Position numbers and translations under genes: made by a program. From assembly GCA_020062605.1 (NCBI GenBank), contig JAGUWA010000168.1, positions 1-6,355 on the forward strand: a DNA stretch of 6,355 nt, written 5' to 3'. The DNA is from Parvibaculum sp. (lineage in GTDB: Bacteria > Pseudomonadota > Alphaproteobacteria > Parvibaculales > Parvibaculaceae). The notes below the pieces were generated by a model that did no database searches, was not told the origin of the DNA, and saw nothing but the letters and a program-made list of their open reading frames with translations. Positions 1 to 5,965 of this stretch are shown here, piece by piece; the stretch's first letter is position 1, and each line of letters starts with the position of its first letter.

Positions 1-330
1 ATCAACACGGGCAAGCTCACGGTCAATCTCGACACCAAGACGGTCGAGGTTGAGGGCAACCGGGTTCATCTGACGGGCAAGGAATATCAGATGCTGGAGT
101 TGCTGTCGCTTCGCAAGGGCACGACGCTGACGAAGGAGATGTTCCTCAATCATCTCTATGGCGGCATGGACGAGCCGGAACTCAAGATCATCGACGTCTT
201 CATCTGCAAGCTGCGCAAGAAGCTCGCAGCCTCCACTGGCGGCGATCACTATATCGAAACCGTATGGGGACGCGGCTACGTGCTGCGCGACCCCTCCGAA
301 GGCAGCATGCCCGCGAAGGCTTCCGCCTGA
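1..330 (+). CDS. ctrA: Cell-cycle response regulator CtrA, C-terminal part (5' end outside window)
   Basis: This is the DNA-binding end of CtrA, the OmpR-family response regulator that controls cell-cycle, division and envelope genes in Alphaproteobacteria. The frame is open from base 1 and gives 109 residues, so the phosphoreceiver domain lies upstream of the window. The winged-helix effector domain is nearly complete. The stretch HLTGKEYQMLELLSLRKG leads into TLTKEMFLNHLYGGMDEPE, then the recognition-helix segment IDVFICKLRKKLA, and the wing ETVWGRGYVLRDP. These segments match my memory of Caulobacter CtrA almost residue for residue; only the short tail (SEGSMPAKASA) differs. The gene ends 25 bases before a strong terminator and converges with chpT, whose product donates phosphate to CtrA. 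Identification is very secure; only the partial length is a limit. Confidence 0.97.
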   Translation: MNTGKLTVNLDTKTVEVEGNRVHLTGKEYQMLELLSLRKGTTLTKEMFLNHLYGGMDEPELKIIDVFICKLRKKLAASTGGDHYIETVWGRGYVLRDPSEGSMPAKASA

Positions 331-355
331 CCGGCAAAACGGTTGCATCGAATGC

Positions 356-383
356 AAAAGGGCGCCCACCGGGCGCCCTTTTT
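356..383. terminator. Bidirectional intrinsic terminator between ctrA and chpT
   Basis: A perfect 8-bp GC stem (GGGCGCCC, 360-367 and 371-378) closes a 3-base ACC loop. It is preceded by AAAA (356-359) and followed by TTTTT (379-383), so the stem can extend to 12 bp. Read on the plus strand it is a textbook Rho-independent terminator for ctrA. The upstream A-run becomes a U-run on the minus strand, so it can also end chpT transcripts. Both flanking genes end within about 25 bases of it. Confidence 0.92.
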
Positions 384-405
384 CATTGCCGTTCTGCTTT
401 CGCCG

Positions 406-1068
406 CTAAACGCCGGCGCCGCCGTCCGCGAACGCGGCTTCGATCACGAAGACATCGTTCTCCATATGCGCATTGATCGAGAGGCCAAGAGACCGCGCAA
501 CGAGGCCGGTAAAGTAAGGCTGCGCGGCGCGTGCATCGAGAAACCTGTCCGGATCGCGTCCGCTCAGGAACTTCGCCGTCTCCTCAGGCACCCTAGCTGC
601 CTGGCCGGTTGAGCGCACACGCAGCGTCGGCTTCGCCATGTCGCCTTCGACCGTGACCGCAACCTCACCGCCGCGCGGAATCGCCGCCATGCCGATAAGG
701 ACCATATTGAGTAGCAACTTCACATAGTCCTTGCCGATGGTGGCCGCCGGGGCTTCCCACACAAGGGCCGCCCGCTCGCCCATCATCAGCCCCTCGGCAA
801 CCGCCTTCGCGTCCTGCAGATCGAGTTCGGCGCCCGCCGATCCGGCAGCCCCGAAACAGAGCCTCGCAAACTGAAGCTTGGCCGATGCCTGTGCCGCACT
901 TTTGGTGATGAGCTCCATCGCATGAGCTTTCATCTCCGGATCGTCTTCGTCGGCAAGCACCTCCAGCCCGTTCGTGATCGCACCCACCGGGCTGATCACG
1001 TCGTGGCAGACGCGACTGCACATCAAGGCAGCGAGCTCCAACGCGGAGACATCTGTCGTTTCCGTCAT
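406..1068 (-). CDS. chpT: Histidine phosphotransferase ChpT
   Basis: ChpT is the cytoplasmic phosphotransferase that passes phosphate from the hybrid kinase CckA to CtrA and to CpdR. The 220-residue product has the expected two-part layout. An N-terminal DHp-like helical hairpin (about residues 8-75) holds the phospho-acceptor motif SRVCHDVISPVGAITNG, with the likely active histidine at H22 and N33 one helical stretch later. A degenerate ATPase-like domain follows (about 80-215), with LLLNMVLIGMAAIPRGG and the end segment GLVARSLGLSINA. No canonical ATP-binding G boxes are visible, as expected for a phosphotransferase that is not a kinase. The ATG at 1068 has only a weak purine stretch upstream (CTGGGGC). 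The gene converges with ctrA and diverges from cysQ. Length is normal for the family (DUF2328 type). Identification is confident from the motif plus the ctrA adjacency. Confidence 0.92.
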   Translation of the reverse strand: MTETTDVSALELAALMCSRVCHDVISPVGAITNGLEVLADEDDPEMKAHAMELITKSAAQASAKLQFARLCFGAAGSAGAELDLQDAKAVAEGLMMGERAALVWEAPAATIGKDYVKLLLNMVLIGMAAIPRGGEVAVTVEGDMAKPTLRVRSTGQAARVPEETAKFLSGRDPDRFLDARAAQPYFTGLVARSLGLSINAHMENDVFVIEAAFADGGAGV

Positions 1069-1214
1069 ATCGATTTGCCCCAGAACCCCTAAAAGCCTAG
1101 AAAGCCTGATAGCATCGCGCCGCCGTCAATGCCAGCCCCGGCGGCCCAAACCAGCCTTCGCCGGTCGTGCGCGCCTCTGCCCGGTCCGGCCAGAACATTC
1201 CAGGGAACGACGAA
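1069..1214. other. Divergent chpT/cysQ intergenic region
   Basis: This 146-base stretch must hold the promoters of both chpT (leftward) and cysQ (rightward) if the TTG start of cysQ is right. I found no convincing -35/-10 pair and no TTAA-N7-TTAA CtrA box. A short tandem motif, AAAGCCT twice with a 2-base gap, lies near 1090-1110. It is too short to interpret. Confidence 0.4.
1202..1206 (+). promoter_or_regulatory. Ribosome-binding site supporting a TTG start for cysQ
   Basis: AGGGA sits 8 bases before TTG at 1215. The in-frame GTG at 1167 has no comparable Shine-Dalgarno sequence (its upstream bases are CTTCGCCGGTC). This favours the shorter protein. Confidence 0.6.
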
Positions 1215-2027
1215 TTGACGAGCCTGATTTCCGACCGAGCCGCCCTCACCGAGGAATTGCGGCGGATCGCCCTCATGGCGGGTGCAGCCATCATGGACCA
1301 CTATCATTCGGAATTCGAGGTCATCCACAAGGAAGACAAGAGCCCTGTAACGGCCGCGGACCGAGATGCCGAAGCGATCATCCTCGAGGGCCTGAGAAAG
1401 TTCATTCCCGATGTACCGGTCGTCTCTGAAGAGGCTGCGGCGGGCGGGCACATCCCCGAGATCGGTCACCGCTTTTTCCTCGTCGACCCGCTGGACGGGA
1501 CCAAGGAATTCATCAACAAGAACGGCGAATTCACAGTCAACATAGCGCTCATCGAGGAACGCATACCGGTTGCCGGCGTCGTCTACGCCCCCGCAAAGGA
1601 TCGGATGTTCTTCGGCTATGGCGCTGGGCATGCTTTCGAGCAGGCGGTAGCGCCGAGCGCGGATGGCAAGGCGAAAGCCGGTGCACCGAAGCCTATCGCC
1701 GCGCGCAAGCCGGCCGAAGACGGACTCGTCGTCATTGCAAGCCGCACACATCGCGACACCAAAACAGACGAGTACCTCAGTCTCTACAAGGTGAAGGAAT
1801 TTCTGGCGGCGGGATCGTCGCTCAAGTTCTGTCTTGTCGCAGCCGGGGAAGCAGACCTTTACCCCCGCCATGGCCGCACCATGGAATGGGACACGGCCGC
1901 AGGACATGCCGTCCTCCTTGCAGCGGGTGGCAACGTCACCCAGCTCGATGGCGCACCGCTTCTCTACGGCAAGACCGAGCGCGGACTCGACAATCCCTTC
2001 TTCGTGGCGCGCGGCGCCCCGGCCTGA
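1215..2027 (+). CDS. cysQ: 3'(2'),5'-bisphosphate nucleotidase CysQ
   Basis: CysQ removes the 3'-phosphate of 3'-phosphoadenosine 5'-phosphate (and PAPS), recycling the by-product of sulfate assimilation and sulfotransfer. It belongs to the Mg-dependent, lithium-sensitive inositol monophosphatase superfamily. Using the TTG start the product has 270 residues, close to the usual length. The metal-site motifs are all present: DKSPVTAADRDAE (41-53), VVSEE (69-73), the signature DPLDGTKEF (91-99) and EWDTAAGHAVL (224-234). KFCLVAAGEADLYPR (204-218) is typical of the CysQ branch rather than of SuhB. A GTG at 1167 would add 16 residues (RASARSGQNIPG and so on) with no conserved look and no ribosome-binding site. 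No sulfate-assimilation genes are in view. The gene appears monocistronic, followed by a hairpin 28 bases after the stop. Confidence 0.92.
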   Translation: MTSLISDRAALTEELRRIALMAGAAIMDHYHSEFEVIHKEDKSPVTAADRDAEAIILEGLRKFIPDVPVVSEEAAAGGHIPEIGHRFFLVDPLDGTKEFINKNGEFTVNIALIEERIPVAGVVYAPAKDRMFFGYGAGHAFEQAVAPSADGKAKAGAPKPIAARKPAEDGLVVIASRTHRDTKTDEYLSLYKVKEFLAAGSSLKFCLVAAGEADLYPRHGRTMEWDTAAGHAVLLAAGGNVTQLDGAPLLYGKTERGLDNPFFVARGAPA

Positions 2028-2054
2028 CAAAACAGGAATAGGCGATCTCCTGGT

Positions 2055-2084
2055 CCCCGGACCGGATCGATATCCGGTCCGGGG
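2055..2084. terminator. Perfect 13-bp hairpin after cysQ (possible terminator, no U-run)
   Basis: The arms CCCCGGACCGGAT (2055-2067) and ATCCGGTCCGGGG (2072-2084) are perfectly complementary around a CGAT loop. It starts 28 bases after the cysQ stop. The following bases are CCTGGTGCTG, so this is not a canonical intrinsic terminator. It could stabilise the 3' end or act as a Rho-assisted stop. Confidence 0.6.
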
Positions 2085-2120
2085 CCTGGTGCTGTCGAGG
2101 CCGTCGGAGAATGACAAGCC

Positions 2121-2173
2121 GGCCGGCGCAAACCACGAACTGGCCCCCCGACCGTCGAGGGTTCGCGCCGGCC
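2121..2173. repeat. Long imperfect inverted repeat, 14-base arms
   Basis: Arm GGCCGGCGCAAACC (2121-2134) and arm GGTTCGCGCCGGCC (2160-2173) pair at 13 of 14 positions across a 25-base loop. The loop can itself add CGA/TCG pairing (2136-2138 with 2156-2158). Its position between converging genes suggests a transcript-end structure. No target duplication or coding content suggests a mobile element. Confidence 0.6.
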
Positions 2174-2205
2174 CCGCCATGCAATACTCGATGCTGGCGG
2201 AAATG

Positions 2206-2227
2206 CTTGCACGTTTGAAAGTGCAAG
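2206..2227. repeat. Short dyad CTTGCAC-N8-GTGCAAG
   Basis: A perfect 7-bp inverted repeat with an 8-base GTTTGAAA spacer. It may be a weak hairpin at the 3' end of the ydbL transcript or a protein-binding site. No neighbouring promoter or regulator gene supports an operator role. Confidence 0.4.
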
Positions 2228-2335
2228 GCGCATGCCGCCGCGAAACAAGCGGTCCGGTCGCTACCGCGCATCATTCGGGGATTTTTATGTGCCAGCCGGA
2301 GGCGGAAAGCCAGCGCGTACCGTAACGGGACAGGC

Positions 2336-2686
2336 TCAGGGCTTCTTCGTCCACTTGCCAGGTGCCGTCTCGACATATTGCCCGGACTTCGTCTTGGCGA
2401 TGAGCTTCTCCGCCGCAAGTTTCTCCACGGCGTTGAGCGTCGCACCCGGTGTCTTGGCTGCGATCGCCTGATAGGAAGCACGGCGGCGAAGATTGATGTC
2501 GTTGACCATCGCCTTGAGATCGGGAGCAGGTGTCGCCGTCACGATGCCGACATAGCCATTCAGCTTTTCGCCGACCAATCCCTGGGCCTTCGCGGAATCG
2601 AGATCGATGGCAAGGACAGGCCCCGCGATAACGAGGGAGAACAGAAGCGCGAAAAGCGGCAGAGCGGATTTCATGAATGGGCGCAT
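2336..2686 (-). CDS. ydbL: YdbL-family periplasmic protein (DUF1318)
   Basis: The product has 116 residues. A signal peptide covers about residues 1-26 (MRPFMKSALPLFALLFSLVIAG, then the site PVLA before IDLD), so the mature protein of about 90 residues is periplasmic. The segment LDSAKAQGLVGEKLNGYVGIV and the later INLRRRASYQAIAAKT are hallmarks of the DUF1318/YdbL family. In E. coli ydbL is the third gene of ydbH-ynbE-ydbL and has been proposed to help the YdbH-YnbE bridge assemble correctly; the order is the same here. The ATG at 2686 has AGGAAG (2696-2701) 9 bases upstream, overlapping the ynbE stop codon. The internal Met5 has none. The gap to ynbE is 14 bases, so the two are co-transcribed. 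Molecular role is inferred from the family. Confidence 0.88.
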   Translation of the reverse strand: MRPFMKSALPLFALLFSLVIAGPVLAIDLDSAKAQGLVGEKLNGYVGIVTATPAPDLKAMVNDINLRRRASYQAIAAKTPGATLNAVEKLAAEKLIAKTKSGQYVETAPGKWTKKP

Positions 2687-2700
2687 GTCTCGTGTCTTCC

Positions 2701-2904
2701 TCAGAACAGATCCGGATTTTCGGCGAGCAGCTCGTCAAGATCGCGTTCGACCCGTACCCGGACCTCCTGCTCGATCTTGACGTTGAGATTGATTTCGATG
2801 GGCTTGTCCGGCGCCTCGATCTTCACCGTGGGGTTGCAGCCCGACAGCACGAGCGACGTCCCCAGCGCGGCGCACAGCACAAATCTGGAGAAAATGGGCG
2901 GCAT
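2701..2904 (-). CDS. ynbE: YnbE-family small outer-membrane lipoprotein
   Basis: A 67-residue lipoprotein. The N-terminal hydrophobic segment ends in the lipobox LSGC, giving the lipidated cysteine at residue 23. The short mature part NPTVKIEAPDKPIEINLNVKIEQEVRVRVERDLDELL is beta-prone and matches the YnbE pattern (E. coli YnbE is about 60 residues). In E. coli YnbE is reported to stack in the outer membrane and extend the YdbH groove by beta-strand pairing, completing a path for phospholipid between membranes. I chose ATG 2904 because AGGAAG (2911-2916) lies 6 bases upstream. A GTG at 2931 overlapping the ydbH stop (GTGA) would add nine residues and is less likely. The product ends in ENPDLF. 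Identification rests on lipobox, size, motif and operon position. Confidence 0.87.
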   Translation of the reverse strand: MPPIFSRFVLCAALGTSLVLSGCNPTVKIEAPDKPIEINLNVKIEQEVRVRVERDLDELLAENPDLF

Positions 2905-2910
2905 TGGAAG

Positions 2911-2916
2911 CTTCCT
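2911..2916 (-). promoter_or_regulatory. Ribosome-binding site deciding the ynbE start
   Basis: On the minus strand AGGAAG precedes ATG (2904) by 6 bases. It lies inside a perfect 10-bp palindrome GGAAGCTTCC (2906-2915), which contains a HindIII-type site. It supports the shorter lipoprotein rather than the GTG start at 2931. Confidence 0.6.
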
Positions 2917-2927
2917 GTGCTGCAAGC

Positions 2928-5020
2928 TCACGGCTCCGTCTTGTTTGCGGGCGGCTTTACCGCCCCTTTCGATTGCTCTTTGATCAGCTCGAGCGGCCGA
3001 AACCCAACGGTACCACGCCGAAGGAGGTCCGCAAGCGATCCCTCGAGCTTCACGTTGATGGCGAAGGGATACCCGTCATAGAGGTCCGGATTGGCCCCTT
3101 TGAGCGAGAGGCGAAGCACCAGCTCACCATTCGCATTTCCCGAAAGTCCGCCCGCGAGTTCCGTGTAGTGAAAGTTCCGCAGCGCATCGGTAAGGAGCTT
3201 CGTCTGCTCCGTCGCAACCGCCTCTGTCGCATCGCCGCGATAGACGATAACACCATTGTCCTTTGCCGAGATATTGCCATCGAGCAGGATCGGATCACCA
3301 TTTCTGATCGCGATCGGCACCTGCCCGCTGATGCGGCCCGTCGCCTTGAGCCCCGGCACCTCGACCATATCGATCAGCGCGGAAAGATCGACATCATTCA
3401 CGGACAAAAGAAACTCCGCGTTCCCCGCGGTAACCGATGCGCTCGACGAGACGAGAACAAGCCTTCCCTCCGCAAACGGCCAGTTCGCATCGACGATGCG
3501 AAGCCCTGCCCTGCCCATCTCGAAGGCAACCGTTCCGTTCTCGAGAGGCACGCCCGCCTGCAACATGCCAACTTTCAACGTCTGCACGCCTTTCGTCCGA
3601 GGCGGCAGCAGGCTTGAAAGCGACACCGTTCCGTTCACGCCTTCGACCGTTGCGGCGGAGGCGGTGAAGCCAAGGTTGTTGAGTTTCGCCACGCCGGAAC
3701 TCGCCAAGCTCCCGTCTTTCAGGTCCGCATTGGCACTATAGGAGAGACTGCCGCTCATGCGCGCGATCATGCCTTTGAACGACGGCAACAAGGTCTGAAG
3801 TTCGAGCTTGCCCGGCGTGAAGGCGAGGTCGCCATTCGCACGAACTTGTCCCCGCCCCGCGGGGACGTCGTAGCTTGCTTTTACATTGGCAAGACGCGCG
3901 CCCGCTATCGAGGGCAAGGCGCTGCGCAAGACGAGATCGGCAGAGAGAGAGAGCCTTGGGCATATTCCACCGGACCTTCGACGCGCAGCGGCGCGAAACG
4001 CTCCGACGGCGCAAGATCGACAACCTTCACGCCCTCCAGTTCCATACGAACAGGCGTGAGCGTTCCACCATCGAGGCCGCCTGTCGCTTCGACCTTTCCC
4101 GTGAAGGCAAAAGAGCCGGCGGCAGTCTGGTTAAGCGAGAAATTGCCGAGATCGGCAGTAGCGGCAACGGAAATATCCCCGCCGTTCACATCCACGGCAG
4201 CGCGATATGCAACGTCGCCGCCGATATCGAGATAGAGAGAGCGGAACACGGGAGCGATCGTCGCGGGCGTGAGCCCCTCGGGGGCAAAAGTCAGCGCGCC
4301 TTCCGCCGTCGCCCGCCCCACACGTGTTTCGCCGTCATAAACCCCCTCCGCTTTGGCGAGTGGTATGCGGATGTCCTCATCGACGACACTGTCGACGGAT
4401 GCGGCAAAGCCGAGTCTTTTCCCTTCAAGACGCATATGCCCCGCTGCGACGAGCGGTGCGAAACGCGGCTCGTCCGCAACCTCGACGATCCGCAGCGCGG
4501 CGGAGGACAGGAGGATGGCTTCGCCCTCCGGCCGAATGGAAACCGGGCCGGTGAAGGTGAATTCGCCGTAGGGCGTGGTTGCCGTCAGCACTGCGTCCTG
4601 CACCGAAACCGGCGGCAGGACGAGCCTGCCCCCGCCCTCGCCCTCGAGCAGGGGGTCGAGCGAGCCGAGCGAGAGGCCTTCCTGCGTAAGCGTCACATGA
4701 AGTTTCGCTTCCTCTACCTCGACCGAACGGACCTCCCCCGAGAGAAGCTCGCCGAGGGAGTAGGTGACCGTCACGCTGCTTGCCGCGGCATCGGGCGCGG
4801 CGGGATCACCGATGACGATGCCGGAAAGCGAAATGCTCCGGAGACCGATAAAACCGACGCTGAAGGAGATGGGCGAGATACCTCGGTCCGCGAGCGCTCG
4901 GCCGATGACACGCTCCGCCAGCGCCGCCCGCTCGGCCCAGAGCCAGACAAGACTGGCAGCGAACACAACAAGGAGAACAGCCGATATCGCGACGAGGCGC
5001 GCCTTCCACGATTTCAGCAT
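2928..5020 (-). pseudogene. ydbH: ydbH, AsmA-like inter-membrane bridge protein, frameshifted at a (CT)6 run
   Basis: YdbH is an AsmA-like protein anchored in the inner membrane that spans the periplasm and is reported to move phospholipid to the outer membrane with YnbE. Translation from ATG 5020 gives MLKSWKARL and one transmembrane helix (about residues 8-28), then repeated beta-rich AsmA-like sequence. The frame ends at TAG 3905-3907 (371 residues). The homologous protein continues in another frame from about 3950 to the TGA at 2928-2930. That second part contains the conserved C-terminal segment LLTDALRNFHYTEL, GELVLRLSLKGANPD, FAINVKLEGSLADLLRRG. The switch coincides with (CT)6 at 3942-3953. 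Removing one CT gives an uninterrupted protein of about 696 residues. Neither half has other stops, so the lesion is recent, reversible or a sequence error. E. coli YdbH is longer (roughly 880). As written, the cell would make a truncated protein lacking the YnbE-contacting end. The start is supported by the helix; its ribosome site is weak. Confidence 0.85.
3942..3953. repeat. Dinucleotide repeat (AG)6 on plus, (CT)6 on coding strand, inside ydbH
   Basis: Six perfect AG units lie exactly where the ydbH frame breaks. On the coding strand GG is followed by six CT units and then GCCGATCTC. With six units the reading is G-S-L-S-L-P-I-S and runs to a stop 16 codons after the run. With five units it is G-S-L-S-A-D-L-V-L-R, joining the downstream frame; eight units would also join. 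Strand slippage at such runs is a known route to on/off switching, though six units is short for high rates. Confidence 0.85.
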
Positions 5021-5192
5021 CCGGCACCGTCCGCAGCCTTGCCCGAGTCGATATGCCCTTTTCCGGTCACCGTTTCGCCATCCTGTGCGGACACTATCGC
5101 GAGGCCGCAGCGCCAGAGATTCTGCGTTAGAGTTTGCATCAATTGACGGCGATTCGATGGCGGTTTTACACGACATGACAGAGGAACGGCAC
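5021..5192. other. Divergent ydbH/eipA intergenic and promoter region
   Basis: This 172-base region must hold promoters for the ydbH operon (leftward) and eipA (rightward). A weak candidate for eipA is TTGACG (5143-5148), 17 bases, then TTACAC (5166-5171). It would give a leader of only about 15 bases ending at the strong ribosome-binding site. The -10 match is poor. I looked for a CtrA box because eipA is reported to be CtrA-activated in Brucella. The best resemblance is TTAG near 5128 followed by TCAA after 8 bases, which does not fit TTAA-N7-TTAA. In-frame ATGs at 5157 and 5175 lie here and are judged unused. Confidence 0.4.
5180..5185 (+). promoter_or_regulatory. Strong ribosome-binding site fixing the eipA start
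   Basis: AGAGGA ends 7 bases before ATG 5193. The upstream in-frame ATGs (5157, 5175) have no such site, and using them would put a non-hydrophobic MAVLHDMTEERH extension before the signal peptide. Confidence 0.75.
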
Positions 5193-5834
5193 ATGCGCGA
5201 CAAAGTCCACCAGGCGAAACCGAGGCCCACCGCGAAAGCTGGGACATTGGGCAGCCTTTCAGCGGTTGCCCTTTCGCTGGGACTGCTCGCCGGAGCGTTC
5301 GCCGTTCTGGCGCCCGCGCCCGCCTTCGCCCAGACACAGGACCAGTCTTCCGACACCTATCAGGAAGACGAGATCGTCAAGGAAGCGGGCGACTTCTTCG
5401 GCGCTGTATCGAAAGGGCTGGCCGATGCCGTGCATAGTGTCTTCGAGAAGTACGGCGAGCCGAACGCCTATATCAAGGGGGAGGAGGCAAGCGGCGCTTT
5501 CGTCATCGGCCTGCGCTATGGCCAGGGCAACCTCGTCATGAAAAATGGCGGCAGCCAGAAGGTTTACTGGCAGGGCCCGAGCGCCGGCTGGGATTTTGGC
5601 GGCGATGCCGTGAAGGTCTTCACGCTGGTCTACAACCTCCCCAATGGGGAGACGATCTATCAGCGCTTCCCGGGCGTCGAAGGCAGCGCCTATCTGATTG
5701 GCGGCATCGGGGTCAACTATCAGCAGCGCGACGACATTGTGCTCGCCCCCATGCGCGCCGGTGTAGGTTTGAGGCTCGGCGCGTCGGTCGGTTATCTGAA
5801 ATACACGAAGTCGCGCGAGTGGCTGCCTTTCTGA
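5193..5834 (+). CDS. eipA: EipA-like periplasmic envelope-integrity protein (DUF1134)
   Basis: The product has 213 residues. A basic N-terminus (MRDKVHQAKPRPTAK) is followed by a hydrophobic core (SLSAVALSLGLLAGAFAVLA) and the cleavage site APAFA before QT (after residue 46), so it is exported to the periplasm. The mature part begins with an acidic stretch and helix (YQEDEIVKEAGDFFGAVSKGLADAVHSVFEKYG). The DUF1134 core follows: GEPNAYIKGEEASGAFVIGLRYGQG, VYWQGPSAGWDFGGD and GVNYQQRDDIVLAPMRAGVGLRLGASVGYLKYT, ending in REWLPF. In Brucella abortus EipA is a soluble periplasmic beta-barrel needed for envelope-stress resistance and virulence, with expression activated by CtrA. Here the gene diverges from the ydbH operon, which fits an envelope role. 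Biochemical activity is not known. Family assignment is confident; the symbol is by homology. Confidence 0.9.
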   Translation: MRDKVHQAKPRPTAKAGTLGSLSAVALSLGLLAGAFAVLAPAPAFAQTQDQSSDTYQEDEIVKEAGDFFGAVSKGLADAVHSVFEKYGEPNAYIKGEEASGAFVIGLRYGQGNLVMKNGGSQKVYWQGPSAGWDFGGDAVKVFTLVYNLPNGETIYQRFPGVEGSAYLIGGIGVNYQQRDDIVLAPMRAGVGLRLGASVGYLKYTKSREWLPF

Positions 5835-5965
5835 CACAGGGCCGGCGCAAAATCCCCGCCCGTCCGGTCGTATGGTAGAAGGCAGGATGCTTTTCTGGCA
5901 GTCTCTGCGGGTTTTCCAGGGCCGCAGGCGCAGCTGACGCAAAGGACGGGCGAAGCGAGATTTCC
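5835..5965. other. Intergenic region after eipA, with weak terminator-like pairing
   Basis: This 131-base gap holds 9-base complementary arms CGCCCGTCC (5857-5865) and GGACGGGCG (5944-5952), 78 bases apart. It also has GCGGG followed by TTTT (5907-5915), which could pair with CCCGC at 5855-5859 over a long loop. Neither is a convincing intrinsic terminator. The next gene probably has its own promoter or is read through from eipA. Confidence 0.35.

Larger units (their letters stand above)
2028..2335. other. Convergent intergenic region between cysQ and ydbL, rich in dyads
   Basis: This is 308 bases between two converging genes. Reading frames crossing it are antisense or out-of-frame extensions with no recognisable protein. 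It holds a perfect 13-bp hairpin (2055-2084), a 14-bp near-perfect long hairpin (2121-2173) and a 7-bp dyad (2206-2227). It also has a small T-rich patch at 2281-2286. None of the hairpins has a proper U-run, so termination may rely on Rho. Confidence 0.6.

Noticed and set aside
1089..2180. 363-codon open frame on the minus strand opposite cysQ
   Set aside because: It is antisense to a gene with complete catalytic motifs, is rich in Arg/Gly/Asp as GC-rich shadow frames are, and has no recognisable domain.
2904..3617. 237-codon plus-strand frame opposite the 3' half of ydbH
   Set aside because: Arg-rich shadow of the conserved YdbH C-terminal coding strand, with no ribosome-binding site or domain.
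3875..5146. 423-codon open frame on the plus strand opposite ydbH, crossing the frameshift
   Set aside because: Its length is striking, but it is Arg/Glu-rich with no domain, signal or ribosome-binding site, and it mirrors the codon bias of ydbH. The ydbH strand has a transmembrane start and conserved C-terminus.
4764..5192. Upstream extension of the eipA frame back to 4764
   Set aside because: It overlaps ydbH on the opposite strand, and the strong ribosome-binding site plus signal peptide place the start at 5193.
5021..5356. Upstream extension of the ydbH frame to 5356
   Set aside because: It would overlap eipA and put more than 100 non-hydrophobic residues before the membrane helix; ATG 5020 is the natural start.
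5259..5942. 227-codon open frame on the minus strand opposite eipA
   Set aside because: Antisense shadow of a clear DUF1134 gene with a signal peptide; no independent evidence.
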